Assembly (NCBI GenBank): GCA_003513765.1
Contig: DONT01000001.1
Coordinates: 1-43,728 of the forward strand
Length of the DNA: 43,728 bases
Reading direction: 5' to 3'
From: Jeotgalicoccus sp.
GTDB taxonomy: Bacteria > Bacillota > Bacilli > Staphylococcales > Salinicoccaceae
The notes under the pieces are model-generated. The model had not been told where the DNA came from. It made no database searches and worked only from the letters and a program-made list of their open reading frames with translations. The translations under genes and the position numbers were made by a program. Within the stretch, counting starts at the first letter, position 1, and each line of letters starts with the position of its first letter. This document shows, piece after piece, positions 38,005 to 43,728 of the stretch.

Positions 38005-38925
38005 ATGGAACCGTTAAGCAGTTTCGTTAAAAATTCCGAGAGAATTAAAGAGAATAACGAACGTATTTATAACGAAATTATTAATCATCCGAAGATGAAG
38101 GCGTTTATGGATGCACATGAAGGTGAAGTTACCCGCTCCATGATTCAAAACGATCTGATGATTTTAAAACATTATATTAATCAGCCGACGGAATGTGAAA
38201 CTGCAGGGGAAGGCAAATGCCTGAGCCACCCGGACGGTTTTATTATTAATCTTGAAATCCGCCAGGGCCGCTTTAATATGATTTATTCAAAGTGTCCTGT
38301 TAAAGCTAAACACGAGGAATTCATTAAGCGTGAAAGCCTGATTCAGAGCTTCCATATTCCGCGCGATGTGCGTGAAGCGACATTCGATACGATTTTCTTA
38401 AACGACGATCGCCGGGATATTTTAAAAAATGCTATTGAAAAAGCTGATAAAATTGCGCGCGGCGAAGGTTTCCGGGGACTGTATATACATGGTGAATTCG
38501 GTATCGGTAAATCATATATACTCGGCTGTATTGCAAACGAGCTGAAAGAAAAGTCGATTTCATCGATGATGATTTACGTGCCTGAAATACTGCGCGACTT
38601 AAAATCCGGTTTCAACGACGGCACGACAAACGAGCGCTACGATGCAATCCGCAGCGCGGAAGTGCTGATATTGGATGACCTCGGGGCGGAAGATGTCACT
38701 GCCTGGAGCAGGGATGAAGTCATTACGAGTATTTTAAACTACCGTATGGTCGAACAGCTGCCGACCTTTATCAGTTCAAACTTTGCAATTAATGACTTAA
38801 AGAGCCGCTACAGCTATACAAAAACGAACGGTAAAGAAGAAACAAAAGCACTCCGCATGATCGAAAGAATCCGTGCCTTGTGCGAAGAAGTTGAGCTTAC
38901 CGGTGACAATTTAAGAAACTCATAG
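38005..38925 (+). CDS. dnaI: Helicase loader DnaI
   Basis: 306 aa AAA+ ATPase that loads the replicative helicase. The N-terminal helicase-binding part has a Cys-rich zinc element (near residues 60-90, including CETAGEGKC and YSKCPV). The AAA+ part has Walker A HGEFGIGKSYILG (near 160), Walker B LILDDLGAED (near 223), sensor 1 FISSNF and an arginine in the ERIRAL region. ATG 38005 has AGGTGA 4 bases upstream; ATG 38002 is an equal-frame alternative. It is the last gene of nrdR-dnaB-dnaI. Confidence 0.96.
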   Translation: MEPLSSFVKNSERIKENNERIYNEIINHPKMKAFMDAHEGEVTRSMIQNDLMILKHYINQPTECETAGEGKCLSHPDGFIINLEIRQGRFNMIYSKCPVKAKHEEFIKRESLIQSFHIPRDVREATFDTIFLNDDRRDILKNAIEKADKIARGEGFRGLYIHGEFGIGKSYILGCIANELKEKSISSMMIYVPEILRDLKSGFNDGTTNERYDAIRSAEVLILDDLGAEDVTAWSRDEVITSILNYRMVEQLPTFISSNFAINDLKSRYSYTKTNGKEETKALRMIERIRALCEEVELTGDNLRNS

Positions 38926-38932
38926 CTTGATT

Positions 38933-38960
38933 TTGACATGTTCATCGTGTACTATATAGC
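38933..38960 (+). promoter_or_regulatory. Promoter of thrS leader
   Basis: Perfect -35 TTGACA (38933-38938), then TATAGC (38955-38960) at 16 bp. It is located 7 bases after the dnaI stop. Confidence 0.6.
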
Positions 38961-38967
38961 TATATTT

Positions 38968-39200
38968 CATTAATAATCCAAGGACAACACAATTTTTAAA
39001 ATGTTTATCAAAGAGAGTGCATGACATGCTGAGACATGCATATAAACCGCGAATTGTTACTGCCTGAACACGGATGCTTTCTTAATCGAAAGCCGGGAGG
39101 ACCGTTATCTCCAAGCTGAGACACGGGACATTTCTGTGTAAATCAGGGTGGTACCGCGGTAAAAGTCGCCCCTATTTTCTTAATAGGGACGGCTTTTTTT
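38968..39200 (+). ncRNA. T-box leader of thrS
   Basis: The T-box signature AGGGTGGTACCGCG (39145-39158) is exact. It is followed by a terminator (AAAGTCGCCCCTAT with ATAGGGACGGCTTT, 39162-39195, then T-run). Upstream (about 38990-39140) are the stem I-III sequences, including GAGAGTGCATG and a GGGAGGACCG element. Uncharged tRNA(Thr) should pair with the TGGT bulge of the antiterminator and prevent termination. I could not assign the specifier codon with confidence. This fills the 316-bp gap between dnaI and thrS. Confidence 0.92.
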
Positions 39201-39241
39201 AATTTTTAAAAACTAAATTGGAAACTGAGAGGATGTTTAGC

Positions 39242-41173
39242 ATGGTTGAAAAAATCGAAGTAAGATTCCCCGATGGGAACGTAAAAGAGTTTGATTTCGG
39301 TGTAACACCGGAAGAAATTGCCTTTTCAATCAGCCCGGGGCTGAAAAAAGCGTCACTTGCTGCTAAAGTGGACGGCGAATATTACGACTTAACTCGTCCA
39401 TTAGAAACAAACAGCGAAGTTGAATTAATTACGAACAAGAGTGAAGAAGGCATTGAAATTTTGCGCCATTCGACTGCGCACTTAATGGCTCAGGCGCTGA
39501 AACGTCTGTACGGCAACGTTCATTTCGGTGTAGGTCCGGTCATTGAAGAAGGGTTTTACTACGACTTTGACATCGAGGAAAACATCTCATCAGAAGATTT
39601 CCCTAAAATAGAAAAAGAAATGAAACGCATCGTCGATGAAAACATTGCGATTGAACGCAGAGTCTTATCACGCGACGAAGCGAAAGAACTGTTCTCAGAC
39701 GATCCTTATAAACAGGAATTAATCGAAGCAATTCCAGCCGACGAGCAGGTGACTGTCTATTCACAGGGTGAATTTACTGACCTCTGCCGCGGTGTGCACG
39801 TGCCGAGAACTGCGAAGATTAAAGTGTTTAAACTGTTATCGACTGCCGGTGCGTACTGGCGCGGGAATTCTGACAACAAAATGCTGCAGCGTATTTACGG
39901 CACAGCCTTCTTCGATAAAAAAGAACTGGCTGCTTATATGACATTATTAGAAGAACGCCGCGAACGCGATCACCGTAAGATCGGTAAAGAGATGAAGCTG
40001 TTTGAAAACAATCAGCTGATCGGTGCAGGTCTGCCGCTATGGCTGCCGAACGGTGCAACAATCCGCCGTGAAATCGAACGATATATAGTAGATAAAGAAG
40101 TTTCGCTTGGCTACAACCACGTGTACACGCCGATTATGGCGAATACAAATCTTTATAAAACAAGCGGACACTGGGAGCACTATCAGGACGACATGTTCCC
40201 GCCGATGGACGTCGGCAACGAAGAATTAGTGCTTCGTCCGATGAACTGCCCGCACCACATGATGATTTATAAAAACGAACGCCACTCATACCGTGAACTG
40301 CCGATCAGAATCGCAGAACTCGGCATGATGCACCGCTACGAAGCGAGTGGTGCGGTAAGCGGTCTGCAGCGCGTACGCGGCATGGTCTTAAACGATGCGC
40401 ACGTATTCGTTCGTCCGGACCAGATTAAAGAAGAATTTATCCGTGTAGTCGAACTGATTCAGGAAGTCTACAAAGACTTCGGTCTGAACGACTATTCATT
40501 CCGCTTAAGCTACCGCGATCCTGAGGATAAAGAAAAATACTTCGACGACGATGAAATGTGGCAGCGCGCTGAAAGCATGCTGAAAGAAGCTGTTGATGAA
40601 ATGGGTCTTCCATACGTTGAAGAAGAAGGCGAAGCAGCATTCTACGGACCGAAACTTGACGTGCAGGTTAAAACTGCACTTGGCAAAGAGGAAACTTTAT
40701 CGACTGTACAGCTCGACTTCCTGTTACCTGAACGTTTTGACTTAACTTATATCGGCAAAGACGGCGAAGAACACCGTCCGGTCGTTATTCACCGCGGCGT
40801 TGTATCGACAATGGAGCGTTTTGTGGCCTTCTTAACTGAGGAATACAAAGGTAACTTCCCGTTATGGCTTGCACCGCAGCAGGTGGAAATCATTCCGGTT
40901 AATGTTGATCTCCACTACGACTATGCCCGTGAAATCTACGATGAAATGAAGAGTCAGGGACTCCGCGTGCATATCGACGACCGCAATGAGAAGATGGGTT
41001 ATAAGATTCGTGAAGCTCAAATGAATAAAATCAAGTATCAGATTGTAGTCGGCGATAAAGAAAAAGACGAATCGCTCGTTAACGTACGCAAGTACGGTGA
41101 AGAAAAGCAGGAGAGCTTTGACAAAGAAGAATTCCTTTATCAGTTAATCGATGAAATCAGATTGAAAAAATAA
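39242..41173 (+). CDS. thrS: Threonine-tRNA ligase
   Basis: 643 aa class II synthetase that charges tRNA(Thr). Domains in order: TGS (1-62), the editing domain (about 65-225, RHSTAHLMAQALKR and the CRGVHVP metal site), and the catalytic core (about 240-535) with motif 2 RYEASGAVSGLQRVRG and zinc ligands in MNCPHHMM. Motif 3 is in the HRGVVSTMERF region, followed by the anticodon-binding domain (about 540-643). ATG 39242 is the best start, 8 bases after GAGAGGA and matching the short N-terminus of staphylococcal ThrS. ATG 39233 overlaps the ribosome site. Expression is governed by the T-box ahead of it. Confidence 0.97.
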   Translation: MVEKIEVRFPDGNVKEFDFGVTPEEIAFSISPGLKKASLAAKVDGEYYDLTRPLETNSEVELITNKSEEGIEILRHSTAHLMAQALKRLYGNVHFGVGPVIEEGFYYDFDIEENISSEDFPKIEKEMKRIVDENIAIERRVLSRDEAKELFSDDPYKQELIEAIPADEQVTVYSQGEFTDLCRGVHVPRTAKIKVFKLLSTAGAYWRGNSDNKMLQRIYGTAFFDKKELAAYMTLLEERRERDHRKIGKEMKLFENNQLIGAGLPLWLPNGATIRREIERYIVDKEVSLGYNHVYTPIMANTNLYKTSGHWEHYQDDMFPPMDVGNEELVLRPMNCPHHMMIYKNERHSYRELPIRIAELGMMHRYEASGAVSGLQRVRGMVLNDAHVFVRPDQIKEEFIRVVELIQEVYKDFGLNDYSFRLSYRDPEDKEKYFDDDEMWQRAESMLKEAVDEMGLPYVEEEGEAAFYGPKLDVQVKTALGKEETLSTVQLDFLLPERFDLTYIGKDGEEHRPVVIHRGVVSTMERFVAFLTEEYKGNFPLWLAPQQVEIIPVNVDLHYDYAREIYDEMKSQGLRVHIDDRNEKMGYKIREAQMNKIKYQIVVGDKEKDESLVNVRKYGEEKQESFDKEEFLYQLIDEIRLKK

Positions 41174-41175
41174 GT

Positions 41176-41204
41176 TTGACATAAATGATTTAGTACTGTA
41201 TAGT
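41176..41204 (+). promoter_or_regulatory. Promoter of infC-rpmI-rplT
   Basis: TTGACA (41176-41181), exactly 17 bp, TATAGT (41199-41204). Near consensus, as expected for a ribosomal protein operon. It begins right after the thrS stop. Confidence 0.85.
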
Positions 41205-41210
41205 ATTAAG

Positions 41211-41384
41211 AGTTGAAACAAACGGACAAGTTGAAGCTCCCGCTTCACACCCGCAAATGAATTTTTGTGACCGGGTAAATTGGGAAATGCAGACGCAGTA
41301 ACTATTGTGCCTGCAAATTCTAAGGCGGGTGCAGTAATGCATTCGCCTTTTTTTGTTCGTTAAATATTCTTGGAGGTGCTAAAC
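41211..41384 (+). ncRNA. L20 leader of infC operon
   Basis: About 170 nt between the promoter and infC hold a structured leader. It ends with a terminator, AAGGCG-GG-TGCA-GTAA-TGCA-TT-CGCCTT plus T-run (41322-41354). Position before infC-rpmI-rplT and the complementary GTGCCTGCA segment before the terminator match the L20 autoregulatory leader of Bacillales. Excess L20 binds the leader and favours termination. Confidence 0.85.
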
Positions 41385-41906
41385 ATAGCTAAAGATCAGA
41401 CATTGATCAATAATCGTATTCGCGCAAAAGAAGTTCGTTTAATCGGAGAAGATGGTTCACAGTTAGGTATTAAAGCAACGAGAGACGCAATCGAGATGGC
41501 AGAAAATGCTAACTTGGATGTCGTACTTGTAGCGCCGAACGCTAAACCGCCTGTTGCACGTATTATGGATTACGGTAAGTTCAAGTACGAGCAGCAGAAG
41601 AAAGACAAAGAAGCTCGTAAGAAACAAAAGGTGATTAACCTTAAAGAGATTCGTTTGTCACCGACAATCGAAGAGCATGACTTTAACACTAAGTTAGGCC
41701 ATGCAAAGAAATTCCTTGCTAAAGAAGACAAGGTTAAAGTCTCTATTCGCTTTAAAGGCCGTGCAATTACGCACAAAGAAATCGGACGTAAGGTACTTGA
41801 GCGTTTCGCTGAAGCGCTTAAAGAAGATGGCCAGATTGAACAGAGACCGAAGATGGAAGGACGTTCCATGTTCTTAGTCGTAGCACCACTTGCAGAAAAC
41901 AAATAA
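41385..41906 (+). CDS. infC: Translation initiation factor IF-3, ATA start
   Basis: 173 aa from the ATA codon at 41385. IF-3 N domain (about 5-75, QTLINNRIRAKEVRLI, VVLVAPNAKPPVARIMDYG), a lysine-rich linker (QQKKDKEARKKQKV), and the C domain (about 85-170, EIRLSPTIEEHDFNTK, VSIRFKGRAITHKEIG). It controls start-codon and initiator-tRNA fidelity. An exact GGAGGTG (41372-41378) lies 6 bases before ATA 41385, and translation from there gives IAKDQTLINN, the family start. The only normal-type start in frame, TTG 41370, overlaps the ribosome site. Rare AUU-class starts in infC are known to permit IF-3 autoregulation. Confidence 0.95.
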   Translation: MAKDQTLINNRIRAKEVRLIGEDGSQLGIKATRDAIEMAENANLDVVLVAPNAKPPVARIMDYGKFKYEQQKKDKEARKKQKVINLKEIRLSPTIEEHDFNTKLGHAKKFLAKEDKVKVSIRFKGRAITHKEIGRKVLERFAEALKEDGQIEQRPKMEGRSMFLVVAPLAENK

Positions 41907-41928
41907 AAATTAATCGGAGGACTTTATC

Positions 41929-42132
41929 ATGCCAAAAATGAAAACGCATAAAGGTTATGCTAAACGAGTTAAAAAAACTGGTACAGGCAAATTCAAACGC
42001 TCACAAGCGTTCACTAGCCACTTATTCGCTAACAAAACTACTAAACAAAAACGCCAATTAAGAGGATCAGCTTTAGTTCATAAATCAGATGCAAGAAGAT
42101 TAGTTCACTTATTAGCTAAATCTGCTAAATAA
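41929..42132 (+). CDS. rpmI: Ribosomal protein L35
   Basis: 67 aa, very basic large-subunit protein. MPKMKTHKGYAKRVKKTGTG at the N-terminus is diagnostic, and the length matches the family. Second gene of the infC operon with a CGGAGGA site; cotranscribed with infC and rplT and subject to the same L20 control. Confidence 0.98.
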   Translation: MPKMKTHKGYAKRVKKTGTGKFKRSQAFTSHLFANKTTKQKRQLRGSALVHKSDARRLVHLLAKSAK

Positions 42133-42152
42133 TATAAAAGGAGGAGTTAGAA

Positions 42153-42512
42153 ATGGCTCGCGTAAAAAATGGATTAGTATCTCGTAAGAGACGTAAAAAA
42201 GTATTAAAACAAGCAAAAGGTTATTTTGGTGCTAAGAGCACTTTATATAGAACAGCTAAACAAGCTGTAATGAAATCAGGTCAGTACGCATACCGTGACC
42301 GTAAACAGAAAAAACGTGAATTCCGTAAATTATGGATCTCACGTATCAACGCTGCAGCACGTCAGCACGACATCAGCTACAGCCGTCTTATGAATGGTCT
42401 TAAAATCGCAGAAATCGATATCAACAGAAAAATGCTTTCTGAAATTGCTATCGCTGACGAAGCGGCTTTCGGTCAAATCGTAGAACAAGCTAAAAAAGCT
42501 TTAGCTAAATAA
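42153..42512 (+). CDS. rplT: Ribosomal protein L20
   Basis: 119 aa. MARVKNGLVSRKRRKKVLKQ and KGYFGAKSTLYRTAKQAVMK at the N-terminus, then the globular domain with SYSRLMNGLKIAEIDINRKM. It binds 23S rRNA early in 50S assembly and is the repressor of its own operon through the upstream leader. The site AAGGAGG is 7-8 bases before the ATG. A terminator follows. Confidence 0.98.
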   Translation: MARVKNGLVSRKRRKKVLKQAKGYFGAKSTLYRTAKQAVMKSGQYAYRDRKQKKREFRKLWISRINAAARQHDISYSRLMNGLKIAEIDINRKMLSEIAIADEAAFGQIVEQAKKALAK

Positions 42513-42528
42513 TATATTTTAAGAAGAG

Positions 42529-42557
42529 AGCACCCATAAAGTTGGGTGCTTTTTTTG
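42529..42557 (+). terminator. Terminator after rplT
   Basis: AGCACCCA (42529-42536) pairs perfectly with TGGGTGCT (42543-42550), followed by a long T-run. Confidence 0.88.
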
Positions 42558-42686
42558 CGTATGGAAATTTTTGTAAGTAATTTACATTTTGTCAAATAAT
42601 TAAAATAACTTGTAAGATAAAAAAATAAATCATCGATTTTCCGTATATATAGTATAAGAACTTATTTTATATTGAGGAGGAAGATC

Positions 42687-43676
42687 ATGATTCTGTTTGA
42701 AAGACATGTCGGTTTGGAATTAGCATACTATCGTGCATTGAAGCGGCGTGTCACCTTATCAGCTATCGATGCGAGAAATTTGCTGGCAGAGGAAAAAGGC
42801 TACGCCGGTGAGTGTACATACGACCGGATATTTGATGAAGTCGGCCACGACTCCGTATTAGTATTCCGTGATATATATTTGGGAATTGAGGGGTGTGCTG
42901 CCCAGTATGACAGTTTAATTGTCAGTGATGAAGGGATTGCCGTTAATGAAATTAAAAATTATTCTGGCAGTTACCGGTATGAAAAAGGTGCATGGTACAT
43001 AGGGAATTCCCGGGTATCTGATGATGCACTGTCCCAGCTCCGGCGCGCGGTCGGTAAATTAGTGAAGCTCCGTTATCAGGCGCGCGGGAGATTTGATATT
43101 TCAGGGAAAATCATTTTTCCAAACATCGAATTCCGCCTGCAGAGCAGTGACGATGAACTGTGGGAAAACGTTGTACTGCGGTCCGGCCTGCGAAGTTATC
43201 TTAGTCAATTTCAAAATATGCACGCAGGCCGGGCAGCTGAAGACATCGCCGAGCTGATCCGGAATCACATCGTACCGAATACCTATTTTGATAAATGCGC
43301 TGACTTCAGTGCGGTACGTAAAGGATTATACTGCAGCGAGTGCGGCGGGTTTGAGCTGGAGAATCGGAAATATCATTTACTCTGTGAATCGTGCGGCTCC
43401 AAAGAAACGAAAGAAACTCATATCCTTCGTGCCATCAGTGATTATAAAGCGCTTTTTTTAAATGAAAGATTGACGAATAAGAGATTTATGGAATTCATAG
43501 GATATAAGGTGAGCGAAAAAACTGCTTTTAGAATGTTAAATAAATATTGTGATCAGCATTTGAAAGGGGCAGCCACTCACTATGTTTTTAAATATAAGAA
43601 TTTTGATGATGCATGTGAAAATAGTGATCGTTCCTGGAGATATAAAGATTACATTGCTGGCTTAGTAAAGAACTGA
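42687..43676 (+). CDS. NERD domain protein with zinc ribbon
   Basis: 329 aa. The NERD (nuclease-related) domain lies at about 25-140. AQYDSLIVSDEGIAVNEIKN supplies the Asp...Glu-x-Lys pattern of restriction-endonuclease-like folds, so the catalytic residues appear present. A four-cysteine ribbon (CSECGG ... CESCGS, about 210-240) follows, then a helical C-terminal part that may be a winged helix. Such proteins are widespread in Firmicutes with uncertain DNA-related roles. ATG 42687 has GAGGAGG 8 bases upstream; a TTG at 42672 lies before that site. It stands alone, and the following bases hold an array 4-type hairpin. Confidence 0.85.
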   Translation: MILFERHVGLELAYYRALKRRVTLSAIDARNLLAEEKGYAGECTYDRIFDEVGHDSVLVFRDIYLGIEGCAAQYDSLIVSDEGIAVNEIKNYSGSYRYEKGAWYIGNSRVSDDALSQLRRAVGKLVKLRYQARGRFDISGKIIFPNIEFRLQSSDDELWENVVLRSGLRSYLSQFQNMHAGRAAEDIAELIRNHIVPNTYFDKCADFSAVRKGLYCSECGGFELENRKYHLLCESCGSKETKETHILRAISDYKALFLNERLTNKRFMEFIGYKVSEKTAFRMLNKYCDQHLKGAATHYVFKYKNFDDACENSDRSWRYKDYIAGLVKN

Positions 43677-43705
43677 TAGAAATTAATAGGATTTTTAGCT
43701 TACCT

Positions 43706-43728
43706 CGTCACTGTGCTTTCCACAATGA
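43706..43728. repeat. Array 4-type hairpin unit cut by the window end
   Basis: CGTCACTGT (43706-43714), a 7-nt centre GCTTTCC, then ACAATGA to the last base. Both arms are the array 4 arms found 7.6 kb away (left arm identical; right arm as in units 4 and 6). The unit follows the 3' end of the NERD gene, and more units may lie beyond the edge. Confidence 0.7.

Noticed and set aside
39218..39241. Longer thrS start at TTG 39218 or ATG 39233
   Set aside because: Both precede or overlap the GAGAGGA ribosome site; ATG 39242 fits spacing and the family N-terminus.

Overview
The window is a moderately AT-rich Firmicutes chromosome segment, almost certainly from the family Staphylococcaceae. The conserved blocks ald, ytkL, ytoI, ytpI, nrnA, dnaE, mae, accDA, pfkA, pyk, then citZ-icd, then polA, mutM, coaE, gapB, nrdR, dnaB, dnaI, thrS, infC, rpmI, rplT follow the S. 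aureus backbone. The left end (nadK2, sppA, an RDD protein, ytxK, ackA) follows B. subtilis. Several S. aureus neighbours are absent or replaced: tpx, pepQ, fxsA and phoPR. This suggests a Jeotgalicoccus/Salinicoccus-like relative rather than Staphylococcus itself, but the genus cannot be fixed from sequence reading alone. No frameshift, tRNA, rRNA, transposase, prophage or CRISPR was seen.

Layout. 0.1-1.3 kb: minus-strand nadK-cdd operon. 1.5-5.4 kb: sppA-RDD, then ytxK-ackA. 5.4-8.5 kb: accessory segment between ackA and the universal stress gene, with a MepB-like protein, spermidine acetyltransferase SpeG, an isochorismatase-like hydrolase and a flavin-dependent monooxygenase. 8.6-14.8 kb: usp, ald, an unrecognised gene, ytkL, ytoI, ytpI, nrnA. 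14.8-25.3 kb: dnaE, malic enzyme, a short GntR regulator, accD-accA, pfkA-pyk and a lipoprotein. 25.9-30 kb: citZ-icd and an AbgT transporter. 30.1-38.9 kb: DNA replication and repair genes with coaE, gapB, an IsdG-like protein and nrdR. 39-42.5 kb: T-box-controlled thrS and the L20-autoregulated infC-rpmI-rplT operon. 42.7 kb to the end: a NERD-domain protein.

Functionally the window joins lower glycolysis (pfkA, pyk), gluconeogenesis (gapB), the pyruvate/acetate/malate/alanine node (ackA, mae, ald), the first TCA steps (citZ, icd) and the entry to fatty-acid synthesis (accDA) with replication initiation and restart (dnaB, dnaI, dnaE, polA).

The most unusual content is intergenic. At six internal loci, directly downstream of intrinsic terminators, lie tandem arrays with an exact 41- or 42-bp period. 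Each unit is an inverted repeat, in most loci with a 7-nt centre, often closed by TGT...ACA. Stem sequences are locus-specific, but geometry and position are shared. In three arrays the units alternate A-B-A-B. Single related hairpins lie at both window edges. No described element that I can name fits exactly. Other points of note are a TGGT-N3-ACCA palindrome at the start of the mae-gntR-accDA transcript, a GntR regulator with almost no effector domain, an ATA start codon for infC, and an altered zinc finger in MutM.
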